Assembly (NCBI GenBank): GCA_937891045.1
Contig: CALBEV010000143.1
Span: 1 to 14,280, forward strand
Origin: an uncultured Burkholderiales bacterium
GTDB taxonomy: Bacteria > Pseudomonadota > Gammaproteobacteria > Burkholderiales > Burkholderiaceae
DNA length: 14,280 nt
Reading direction: 5' to 3'
The notes beneath the pieces were generated by a model. That model searched no databases. It was not told the DNA's origin and saw nothing but the letters and a program-made list of their open reading frames with translations. The translations under genes and the position numbers were made by a program. How positions within the stretch are numbered: position 1 is the stretch's first letter; each line of letters starts with the position of its first letter. Shown piece after piece: positions 1 through 6,684 of the stretch.

Positions 1-1070
1 TTGTTGCCGGGCGAGGGGTTGTTGTTCATCTCGCCGCCGTTGATGGCGGTGTAGTGCTCCCACCAGCGGATGCGCTCGATGAGTTTTTCGCCCACCTCGC
101 GGCGCACCGCACGGCGCGTGAGCAAATGCTCGGCGCCGTAAATCTCGGGGGTTTCGCTCAAGATGGCCGTGCCGCCATGCGCCACCAGCAAATCCACCGC
201 CGCGCCCAGCGCTGGGTTGGCGCTGATGCCCGAGTAGCCATCCGAGCCGCCGCATTGCAAGCCGACGATGATGTGTTCCAAACCGCAAGGCACACGCTGG
301 GCTTGGTTCACCGTGGGCAGCATGGCTTTGATCAGGTCAATCCCCTTGGTCACGGTCATCACCGTGCCGCCGCTGTCTTGTATGTTGAAGGTTTGCAAGC
401 TGCTGCCTTGTTGCAAGCCGCTTTGCGACAACCAGACATTGATTTGGTTGGATTCGCAACCCAAACCCACCACCAGCGCTGCGGCCAAATTCGGGTGCGT
501 GGCATAGCCGGTGAGGGTGCGTGTCAGCAGTTGCATGCCCAAGCCACTGCCGTCCATGCCGCAGCCGGTGCCGTGGGTGAGGGCGATGACGCCGTCCACC
601 TGCGGATAGTTGACCAAGGCGGCGGGGTTGGTCAGCCGTGAAAAATGATCTGCGATGGCGCGGGACACCGTGGCTGAGCAATTGACGCTGGACAAAATGC
701 CGATGAAGTTGCGGGTGGCCACGCGGCCATCGGGGCGCACATAGCCCATGAAGGTACCGTGCTGTGCCGGTGCATCGGGTTTGATATCGGCACCAAACGC
801 GTAGTCGCGCTCGAAGCTGCCTTTGTCGGGCCCCATGTTCAGGTTGTGGGTGTGCACATGCTCGCCGGGGGCGATGGCTTGCGACGCAAAGCCGATGATT
901 TGGTTGTAGCGGCGCACCGGTTCGCCTGCTGCAATGTTTCGCATGGCCAGCTTGTGACCGGGTGGCACCAAGCCGCGCACCGCCACATCCTCCACGATGG
1001 AACCGGAGATCAGTTGTTGGCGGGCGATGACGACATCATCGGCGGCGTGAAGGCGAATAGACAAACTCAT
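1..1070 (-). CDS. UxaA-family altronate/galactarate-type dehydratase (C-terminus outside window)
   Basis: Open from the ATG at 1070 to the left edge, giving 356 codons of a family usually about 500 residues long. Residues 1-85 form a SAF-type domain (ends IAPGEHVHTHNL), as in the N-terminus of E. coli UxaA. The catalytic UxaA domain follows, with HGTGCGM (166-172, Cys170), GLGCESNQ (around Cys205), CGGSDG (Cys273) and NNNPSPGN at the edge, all recognisable from UxaA. Known family members are iron-dependent cytoplasmic enzymes that dehydrate sugar acids such as D-altronate or D-galactarate to 2-keto-3-deoxy products. It is the last visible gene of the dctPQM operon, 19 bases after dctM, so the transporter probably imports its substrate or a precursor. 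The upstream ribosome site is poor, suggesting translational coupling. The family call is firm, but substrate (altronate, galactarate or another acid) is inference. No internal stop was seen. Confidence 0.9.
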   Translation of the reverse strand, partial: MSLSIRLHAADDVVIARQQLISGSIVEDVAVRGLVPPGHKLAMRNIAAGEPVRRYNQIIGFASQAIAPGEHVHTHNLNMGPDKGSFERDYAFGADIKPDAPAQHGTFMGYVRPDGRVATRNFIGILSSVNCSATVSRAIADHFSRLTNPAALVNYPQVDGVIALTHGTGCGMDGSGLGMQLLTRTLTGYATHPNLAAALVVGLGCESNQINVWLSQSGLQQGSSLQTFNIQDSGGTVMTVTKGIDLIKAMLPTVNQAQRVPCGLEHIIVGLQCGGSDGYSGISANPALGAAVDLLVAHGGTAILSETPEIYGAEHLLTRRAVRREVGEKLIERIRWWEHYTAINGGEMNNNPSPGN

Positions 1071-1089
1071 GTTGAACCAGCGCAGTAAG

Positions 1090-2487
1090 TTAGGGAGACA
1101 AAAGCCGCGGCAACCACAAAGAAATGCTGGGCACGTAGGTGATGAGCATCAAGCTGCCCAGCAAAGGCACCAGCCAAGGCAAGATGGCCATGGTCGTGCG
1201 CTCCACACTCAGGTGGGCGACACGTGCCAACACAAACAGCACCATGCCCATGGGCGGGTGCAACAAACCAATCATCAGGTTCAACACCATCACCAATCCA
1301 AAGTGCACCAGATCGATACCGAGTTGTTGGCAAATCGGAATCAGGATTGGGACCAAGATGGTGATGGCGGCGGTGGGTTCCAGAAAGCAACCAACAAACA
1401 GCATGAGCAGATTGGCCAGCAGCAAAAACTGCCAAGGCTCATCCGTCACGCTCAACACCCACGTGCTGATGGCGGCGGTCACGCCGGTGGAGGTGAGCAG
1501 CCAACCAAAGATGCTGGCGGCCGCGACGATGAACAAGACGGTGGCTGTGGTTTCCACCGTGTCCAAACAAATTTTCAAAAACAATTTGAAGTTCAGGGTG
1601 CGGTACCAAACGAAACCCAAGATCAAGGCCCAGACACACGCAGCAATCGCGCCTTCGGTGGGGGTGAACACACCGGTGCTCATGCCGCCAATCAGCAGCA
1701 CGGGCGTCATGATGGGCAGCAACGCTTGGAACTTGAACAATTTGTCGGCGGCAAACAGCAACAGCAATCCAACGACCACGGTGACTTGCGGATTCGTGCC
1801 CACTGCTGTGACCAGCCACCAAATGCACACGGGCCAGGCCAGCACCACGAAGGTTTCAAGCAAGGCTTTAAAGAAGGTGGGCCAGTGCAGTTGAATGTCG
1901 CCACCCCAGCCGTTTTTGTGGGCGAAATAGGCCACGGTCAGCATGATCAGCAAGGCCATCACCACGCCAGGAAAGATGCCTGCTAAAAACAAGGCACCGA
2001 CCGACACATTGGCCATCATGCCGTAGATGACGAAGGGCAAACTGGGCGGAATGATGGGGCCGAGCGTGGCTGAAGCGGCGGTGACACCCACCGCAAACTC
2101 GGGGTCATAACCATGGTCGGTCATGGCCTTGACTTCCACCGTCCCCAAGCCTGCAGCATCCGCGATGGCGGTGCCGCTCATACCGGCAAACACCACCGAA
2201 CCCATCACGTTCACATGGCCCAGCCCGCCTTTGAGCCAACCGACCAAGGCCAGGGCGTAGCTGTAAATCCGGTGCGTGATGCCCGAGGTGTTCATCAGGT
2301 TGCCAGCCAAAATGAAAAAAGGCACAGCCAACAACGGGAAACTGTCGATGCCGGACACCATGCGGTGGATCACCACAAACGGCGGTGAACTCGGGACCCA
2401 CCACAGGTACAGCAGGGCAGCAGCAGCCATGGCCATGGCCACGGGCAAGCCGCCACTGAGCAACACCAAAAAAATGATTTTCAACAT
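1090..2487 (-). CDS. dctM: TRAP transporter large permease, DctM family
   Basis: A 465-residue, highly hydrophobic integral membrane protein with DctM landmarks: FPLLAVPFFILAGNLMN (50-66), FAGMSGTAIADAAGLGTVE (100-118), LGPIIPPSLPFVIYG (142-156), GVFTPTEGA (272-280) and the C-terminal GLLHPPMGMVLFV. It is the sodium-coupled transport subunit that works with the small permease and periplasmic binding protein encoded just upstream. Most DctM proteins are about 425-430 residues. The extra length lies around 220-260, where an additional hydrophobic stretch (about 235-247) separates two WPV/TPV-like segments before FTPTE. The start at 2487 lies 3 bases after the dctQ stop, so the two are almost certainly co-translated. 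Substrate is not readable from the sequence, but the neighbouring dehydratase points to a sugar acid. Confidence 0.95.
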   Translation of the reverse strand: MLKIIFLVLLSGGLPVAMAMAAAALLYLWWVPSSPPFVVIHRMVSGIDSFPLLAVPFFILAGNLMNTSGITHRIYSYALALVGWLKGGLGHVNVMGSVVFAGMSGTAIADAAGLGTVEVKAMTDHGYDPEFAVGVTAASATLGPIIPPSLPFVIYGMMANVSVGALFLAGIFPGVVMALLIMLTVAYFAHKNGWGGDIQLHWPTFFKALLETFVVLAWPVCIWWLVTAVGTNPQVTVVVGLLLLFAADKLFKFQALLPIMTPVLLIGGMSTGVFTPTEGAIAACVWALILGFVWYRTLNFKLFLKICLDTVETTATVLFIVAAASIFGWLLTSTGVTAAISTWVLSVTDEPWQFLLLANLLMLFVGCFLEPTAAITILVPILIPICQQLGIDLVHFGLVMVLNLMIGLLHPPMGMVLFVLARVAHLSVERTTMAILPWLVPLLGSLMLITYVPSISLWLPRLLSP

Positions 2488-2490
2488 GGC

Positions 2491-3030
2491 TTACATGTTC
2501 TCCGGGCGTTCCAACACGCTGTGGCCTTGGCGCCAATGGCGTCTCAACACACCCAACGAGCGCAGCGTCATCAGCACAAAGGCCAGCAAGACCACGCCAT
2601 ACACCAGGTTCATCGGCAGATCAACCACAGTCATTTGGTAGCTACCCATTTTTTGCATCAGCATCCAGGTGAGGATGCTGGCGCTGGCCAAAAAACCAAT
2701 GCGCAACACATCGGTGAACAAGGACAAGGCGCGTGACACAGCGGGGGACATGAAACGGTAGAAAAAATCCACTTGGATGTGGTTGTTTTTGGCCACGCCA
2801 ATGACCGCCCCAGTGAACACCGTGCCGATCAACAAATAGCGAGCCACTTCTTCGGTCCAAGCGGCCGAGTCGTTGAACACATAGCGGGTGATGAATTGGT
2901 AGAAGACAGTCAGGCCCAGCGAAAAAAACAACAGCAATGCCAGCCATGCCTCGGGCAAGGTGTCGGACAAATCAACTTGGGCATCGTTGTCGCCAAAGGA
3001 GGCGGCCAATTGGTCCAGCTCTTGACTCAT
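2491..3030 (-). CDS. dctQ: TRAP transporter small permease, DctQ family
   Basis: A 179-residue protein with four predicted membrane segments (roughly residues 28-50, 65-82, 105-127 and 142-160) after an acidic N-terminus. The WTEEVARYLL stretch around residues 58-67 is the characteristic DctQ motif following the first helix. It forms the membrane complex with DctM. Its start overlaps the dctP stop by 4 bases (3027-3030, ATGA arrangement) and its stop lies 3 bases before dctM, so the order P-Q-M is a single translationally coupled unit. The tail after the fourth helix is basic (RRHWRQG), consistent with a cytoplasmic C-terminus. Confidence 0.93.
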   Translation of the reverse strand: MSQELDQLAASFGDNDAQVDLSDTLPEAWLALLLFFSLGLTVFYQFITRYVFNDSAAWTEEVARYLLIGTVFTGAVIGVAKNNHIQVDFFYRFMSPAVSRALSLFTDVLRIGFLASASILTWMLMQKMGSYQMTVVDLPMNLVYGVVLLAFVLMTLRSLGVLRRHWRQGHSVLERPENM

Positions 3031-4007
3031 TTCACCGCCTGAATCCGGTCGTAATCCGTGCGCGTGAAGCCCAGGCTTTCCACGGGTTTGTTTTTCAATA
3101 CCGAGGTTTGAAAACTTTTCCGGTCGACCTCAACCACCTTCAAGCCTTTTTTCTTGAAGATGTCGATCAACTCTGCTTCACGCTTTTTGATTTTGACGGT
3201 GATGCGTGCCGAGGCTTCTTGCATCACCTCGGTGAACATTTTTTGTTCGGCGGGGCTCAAGGTGTTCCAGACATGCGGGCCGACCATGGTGATCAGGCCT
3301 TCAACCACATGCGAGGTCAGCATGATGGTTTTTTGCACTTCAAAAAACTTCTTGGCTTCGATGGCGGTGAGTGGGTTTTCCTGGGCGTCCACTGTGCCGT
3401 TTTGCAGCGCCAAATACACCTCGGCAAACGCAATGGGCGTGGGGTTGGCACCGCAGGCTTGCCAGGTGGTGATGTAGGCAGGTGCATCCGGCACACGGAT
3501 TTTCAAGCCCTTGATGTCGGCGCAGGTGTTGAAGACTTTTTGTCCGGTGGTTTGACGCGCACCGTAGTAGGCGTAAGCGGTGACTTGGATGCCGGTTTTG
3601 CGGCGGAACTCTTGGGTCATTTCTTGGAACAGCGCACTCTTTGAAAAGGCCAGCAAATGGTCGCTGTCGCGGAAGATGAACGGGTAGTAGGCAATGCCAA
3701 AGCGCGGATAGGTGCGAGCCGCAAAAGAGGCGCCGCTCATGATGATGTCCACCGTGCCCAAAGTCAGGCCTTGGTTCAGGTCGGTTTCTTTGCCCAAGCT
3801 GGAAGCAGGAAACACCTGGATGTCAAATTTCCCGTTGCTGCGCTTTTTGATTTCTGCGGCGGCCCACACCGACTCGGTGTGAAACGGCTCACTGGTTTCA
3901 TACACATGCGCCCATTTGAGTTTTTGCGCGGCCATGGCACTGAGCGCAGCCCAACACAACAAGCCCAGCGCCAGCGCCCGCACAGGTCTGAATAAAAGAT
4001 GCTGCAT
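3027..4007 (-). CDS. dctP: TRAP transporter periplasmic substrate-binding protein, DctP family
   Basis: 326 residues. The N-terminus (MQHLLFRPVRALALGLLCWA, then ...SAMAA) is a signal peptide with likely cleavage after Ala26 or Ala27. The mature part carries DctP features: LKWAHVYETSEPFH at the start, FPASSLGKETDLNQGL (66-81), GARQTTG (149-155), and the KGLKIRVPDAP segment with Arg171, which corresponds to the conserved arginine that salt-bridges the carboxylate of the ligand in this family. ALQNGTVDAQENP (200-212) contributes the usual Asn near the site. The substrate is therefore almost certainly an organic or sugar acid; linkage to a UxaA-type dehydratase favours a uronate, aldonate or aldarate (inference). 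It is first gene of the minus-strand operon, with a weak AGAAAG ribosome site. The promoter should lie in 4008-4152. Confidence 0.94.
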   Translation of the reverse strand: MQHLLFRPVRALALGLLCWAALSAMAAQKLKWAHVYETSEPFHTESVWAAAEIKKRSNGKFDIQVFPASSLGKETDLNQGLTLGTVDIIMSGASFAARTYPRFGIAYYPFIFRDSDHLLAFSKSALFQEMTQEFRRKTGIQVTAYAYYGARQTTGQKVFNTCADIKGLKIRVPDAPAYITTWQACGANPTPIAFAEVYLALQNGTVDAQENPLTAIEAKKFFEVQKTIMLTSHVVEGLITMVGPHVWNTLSPAEQKMFTEVMQEASARITVKIKKREAELIDIFKKKGLKVVEVDRKSFQTSVLKNKPVESLGFTRTDYDRIQAVK

Positions 4008-4152
4008 GCAAAAGCTTTCTGAAACAAAAGAAGAGGGTATTTTCTGTGCACCTTAACGCCGCCTCAGACCGCCTCTCATCGGCATAAACCCGTAGCCGGG
4101 TGCGTCAAGCACAAGCCCTATCATCCATGCCACCTCAAAGACAGGAGCACCC
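4008..4152. promoter_or_regulatory. Divergent intergenic region between dctP and the FAH-family gene
   Basis: This 145-base gap must carry promoters for both directions. For dctP (minus strand) a plausible promoter is TTGACG (plus coordinates 4103-4108), a 16-base spacer and TATGCC (4081-4086), a good -35 with a weak -10. The spacer holds a short inverted repeat, ACCCG-TAGC-CGGGT (4088-4101), where a repressor could bind. For the plus-strand gene, TATCAT at 4119-4124 resembles a -10, but I see no good -35. The ribosome site AGGAG (4143-4147) sits 5 bases before its ATG. Two adjacent 8-base palindromes, TGCATGCA (4003-4010) and AAAGCTTT (4011-4018), touch the dctP start codon. No regulator gene is visible, and all assignments are by eye. 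Confidence 0.4.
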
Positions 4153-5022
4153 ATGAAACTTGTTCGTTTTGGCCCAGCGGGCCGCGAAAAACCCGGAATG
4201 ATCGATGTCAACGGCCAATTGCGCGACTTGAGCGCCATCATCCCCGACATTGGCGCCGCCCAGCTTGACGACAAAACCTTGGCCAAACTTGCCAAGCTGA
4301 AAACGGACACCCTGCCCAAGGTGCGCGGCAACCCGCGCATGGGCTGCCCCATCAGCCATGTGGGCAAGTTCATTGCCATTGGTTTGAACTACGCCGACCA
4401 CGCCGCCGAATCCAACTTGCCCGTGCCCGCCGAACCGGTGGTGTTCATGAAGGCCAACAGCTGCGTGCAAGGGCCCAACGACACAGTGATGCTGCCCAAG
4501 GGTTCGGAGAAAAGCGATTGGGAAGTGGAGCTGGGTGTGGTGATCGGCAGCAAGACCAGCTATGTGTCACAAGCCCAAGCCTTGAACCATGTGGCCGGTT
4601 ATTGCGTGGTCAATGATGTGTCCGAACGTGCCTTTCAGCTCGAGCGCGGCATGACTTGGGACAAGGGCAAGGGTTGCGACACCTTTGGCCCCATCGGTCC
4701 GTGGTTGGTCACGCGCGACGAGGTGCCCAACCCACAGCGCTTGGGCCTTTGGCTGGATGTGAACGGTGTGCGTAAGCAAACCGGCAACACCAAAACCATG
4801 GTGTTCAACGTGGCCAAGCTGGTGAGTTATGTCAGCCAATTCATGACCCTGATGCCCGGCGACGTGATCACCACCGGCACCCCACCGGGTGTGGGCATGG
4901 GCCGCAAAAATAAAAACGGCAAACCCGCGCCTGTGTTTTTAAAACCCGGGGACGTGATGCACTTGGGCATCGACGGCTTGGGCGAACAAACCCAACACGT
5001 GGTGGCCTACAAAAAACACTGA
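4153..5022 (+). CDS. Fumarylacetoacetate hydrolase (FAH) family enzyme
   Basis: A 289-residue cytoplasmic enzyme with the full FAH fold signature: GLNYADHAAE (77-86, His83), FMKANSCVQGPND (98-110), WEVELGVVIG (123-132, metal ligands Glu124 and Glu126), VVNDVSER (152-159, metal ligand Asp155), KGCDTFGPIGPWLVT and MPGDVITTGTPPGVG. The three acidic ligands are intact, so it should be an active divalent-metal enzyme. Close relatives are labelled ureidoglycolate lyase or 2,4-diketo-3-deoxy-L-fuconate/rhamnonate hydrolase. The divergent TRAP/UxaA operon fits sugar-acid breakdown (hydrolysis of a diketo-deoxy acid) better than purine breakdown, since no allantoin genes are present. The start is well supported by AGGAG at 4143-4147. 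It converges with ttcA, with only 2 bases between the stops. Confidence 0.9.
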   Translation: MKLVRFGPAGREKPGMIDVNGQLRDLSAIIPDIGAAQLDDKTLAKLAKLKTDTLPKVRGNPRMGCPISHVGKFIAIGLNYADHAAESNLPVPAEPVVFMKANSCVQGPNDTVMLPKGSEKSDWEVELGVVIGSKTSYVSQAQALNHVAGYCVVNDVSERAFQLERGMTWDKGKGCDTFGPIGPWLVTRDEVPNPQRLGLWLDVNGVRKQTGNTKTMVFNVAKLVSYVSQFMTLMPGDVITTGTPPGVGMGRKNKNGKPAPVFLKPGDVMHLGIDGLGEQTQHVVAYKKH

Positions 5023-5024
5023 GC

Positions 5025-5894
5025 CTAGATGGTGATGGTTTGAATGCCCGCCAAGCTGGGCATGGCAAAACTGTCCTTATCAAATGCCGTGTCGCCATCG
5101 GGGTCGGGTACCCCGGTGGAGGCCAAGCCCTTGAAGTCAAACAGCGTGTCGTCAAGCAAGTGCGAAGGGGCCACGTGCTGCAGTGAATTGAACATGATGT
5201 CCAAGCGGCCCGGGTGTTTCTTCTCCCATTCGCGCAGCATGTCGCCCACTTGCTGGCGCTGCAAACCATCTTGGTTGCCGCACAAGGTGCAAGGGATGAT
5301 CGGGAATTCGCGGTGCACCGCCCAGCGTTGCAAGTCTTTCTCGGCCACAAACGCCAAGGGCCGAATCACGATGTGGTGACCGGCGTCACTCACCAATTTG
5401 GGCGGCATGCTTTTGAGCTTGCCCGCGAAAAACATGTTCAAGAAAAAAGTTTGCAAGATGTCGTCGCGGTGGTGACCCAGCGCGATTTTGGTGGCGCCAA
5501 TTTCATCGGCCACGCGGTACAAAATCCCTCGGCGCAAACGGCTGCACAGGCTGCACATGGTTTTGCCTTCAGGGATTTTGCTTTTCACAATCGAGTAGGT
5601 GTCTTGCGTTTCAATCCGATAGGGCACGCCGAGTTGACTCAGGTAGTCGGGCAGCACATGGGCCGGAAAGCCAGGTTGTTTTTGGTCCAGGTTCACCGCG
5701 ATCAGATCGAAGTGAATCGGGGCACGGGCTTTGAGCTTGAGCAAGATGTCAAGCATGCCGTAGCTGTCTTTGCCACCCGACATGCAGACCATCACCTTGT
5801 CGCCCTCTTCAATCATGTTGAATTGCACGATGGCTTGGCCGACTTGTCTGCACAAGCGTTTTTCGAGTTTTTGGGTTTCACGTTCAATTGACAT
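5025..5894 (-). CDS. ttcA: tRNA 2-thiocytidine(32) synthetase TtcA
   Basis: 289 residues. It contains the PP-loop ATP-pyrophosphatase motif SGGKDS (39-44), then CSLC (114-117), [15 protein letters not shown] (139-145) and CTLC (202-205). These are the TtcA signatures, and the cysteines supply the ligands of its iron-sulfur cluster. The enzyme activates C32 of certain tRNAs with ATP and inserts sulfur to form s2C. E. coli TtcA is 311 residues, so this is complete but slightly short at the N-terminus. It is the last gene of the minus-strand folM-folB-folX-ttcA cluster, starting 3 bases after the upstream stop, so it is probably expressed with the pterin genes. Confidence 0.97.
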   Translation of the reverse strand: MSIERETQKLEKRLCRQVGQAIVQFNMIEEGDKVMVCMSGGKDSYGMLDILLKLKARAPIHFDLIAVNLDQKQPGFPAHVLPDYLSQLGVPYRIETQDTYSIVKSKIPEGKTMCSLCSRLRRGILYRVADEIGATKIALGHHRDDILQTFFLNMFFAGKLKSMPPKLVSDAGHHIVIRPLAFVAEKDLQRWAVHREFPIIPCTLCGNQDGLQRQQVGDMLREWEKKHPGRLDIMFNSLQHVAPSHLLDDTLFDFKGLASTGVPDPDGDTAFDKDSFAMPSLAGIQTITI

Positions 5895-5897
5895 AGG

Positions 5898-6266
5898 TCA
5901 CCATTGTCCAGATTCCATGTGGATCGCGACTTCGCAATCTTCGAAGATTTCAAGCTTGGCAATTTTCACCCGAACACCCAACACACCCGGCAATTGCAGC
6001 AAGCGGTGGCTGAGTTTGCCGATCATGGTTTCAAGCAGGTTGATGTGCACGGCCGTGCATTCTTCGATGATGATTTTGCGCACCTGACGGTAGTCGAGCA
6101 CCTGCTGAATGTCATCGTCTCGGGGCAGCAAGGCCTGCGGACCCAGGTTCAACTCGGCATCCACTTGAATCGGCTGAGGCTTGGTTTTCTCCGATTGCAA
6201 AATGCCCAAGCTTGCATCAAAACGCAGACCGGTGAGCGACAAAGTTTGTGATTGGCAGTGGTTCAT
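5898..6266 (-). CDS. folX: FolX-like dihydroneopterin triphosphate 2'-epimerase (FolB/FolX fold)
   Basis: The ATG at 6266 gives 122 residues, the normal size for this family, and lies 4 bases after the stop of the upstream gene. A longer reading from 6350 would intrude into that gene and adds no family sequence, so I reject it. The tunnelling-fold residues are present: LDYRQV (Tyr59), LLETM (Glu79) and KIAKLEIFEDCEV (Lys104). The lysine is followed by Leu, as in E. coli FolX (DKLHA), whereas FolB proteins usually have Lys-Pro. The N-terminal GLRFDASLGILQSEK also aligns better with FolX than with FolB. FolX epimerises dihydroneopterin triphosphate to dihydromonapterin triphosphate; FolB cleaves dihydroneopterin. 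Family is certain, while the FolX assignment is inferred from motifs recalled by eye and supported by the FolM-like neighbour. A generic pipeline would say dihydroneopterin aldolase. Confidence 0.72.
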   Translation of the reverse strand: MNHCQSQTLSLTGLRFDASLGILQSEKTKPQPIQVDAELNLGPQALLPRDDDIQQVLDYRQVRKIIIEECTAVHINLLETMIGKLSHRLLQLPGVLGVRVKIAKLEIFEDCEVAIHMESGQW

Positions 6267-6270
6267 GGGT

Positions 6271-6684
6271 TCACCAAGGTTTGAAACCCACACGCTCGGT
6301 GCCCACCGAGGCGCAGTCTGTGTAGACATCAGGTTTGCGGGTCTGTACACGCGCGGCCACGATGCTGGTGTGGCGCATCAAGTCGGCCAACAAGGTGTCG
6401 CACAAGGTTTCTTGCAGTTCATGGTGCACCTCGCCCGTGGTTTGCAACACGAGCTCGCGCAAAAAATCGTAATTCAGCGTTTGCGAAATATCGTCTTGGG
6501 CGGCGGGTGCATCGGCCAAACGCACACACAGGTCGATGTCAAACCACATGCGTTGTGCGCTTTGTTTCTCGAAGTCGTGCACACCAATGTGCACCATGCA
6601 TTCAAACTGGCGCAGGCTGAGCAAGCGGCATTGTGTGGCGATCCGCGCATCCACAACAGAAAAAGCAAGCAGTCCAGGGTTCAT
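6271..6684 (-). CDS. folB: Dihydroneopterin aldolase FolB
   Basis: 137 residues. The core from residue 26 reads like FolB: MVHIGVHDFEKQ (30-41), MWFDIDL, LNYDFL (Tyr72), LQETL (Glu92) and TRKPD with the catalytic Lys117 followed by Pro118. It converts 7,8-dihydroneopterin to 6-hydroxymethyl-dihydropterin plus glycolaldehyde in folate synthesis, acting as an oligomer in the cytoplasm. The N-terminus is about 15 residues longer than E. coli FolB (122 residues). The start at 6684 overlaps the stop of the upstream reductase by 4 bases (ATGA), which supports it. A 4-base gap separates it from the FolX-like gene, so two paralogous folds are encoded back to back. Confidence 0.9.
   Translation of the reverse strand: MNPGLLAFSVVDARIATQCRLLSLRQFECMVHIGVHDFEKQSAQRMWFDIDLCVRLADAPAAQDDISQTLNYDFLRELVLQTTGEVHHELQETLCDTLLADLMRHTSIVAARVQTRKPDVYTDCASVGTERVGFKPW

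Noticed and set aside
54..641. 195-codon plus-strand open frame opposite the UxaA-family gene
   Set aside because: The minus strand carries a continuous, motif-rich dehydratase; the plus-strand frame is Ala/His/Gln-rich with no family features.
1069..1986. 305-codon open frame on the plus strand opposite dctM
   Set aside because: Composition is Gln/His/Gly-rich with no recognisable fold. It lies entirely antisense to a clear DctM gene, as expected from the third-position bias of that gene.
4153..5022. Ureidoglycolate lyase (allantoin pathway) as a firm label for the FAH gene
   Set aside because: Fold is shared among many hydrolases and lyases, and no purine-catabolism gene is nearby; the linked genes point to sugar acids.
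6267..6350. N-terminal extension of the FolX-like protein to 150 residues
   Set aside because: The extension overlaps the folB coding end and lacks family sequence; ATG 6266 gives the normal family length.
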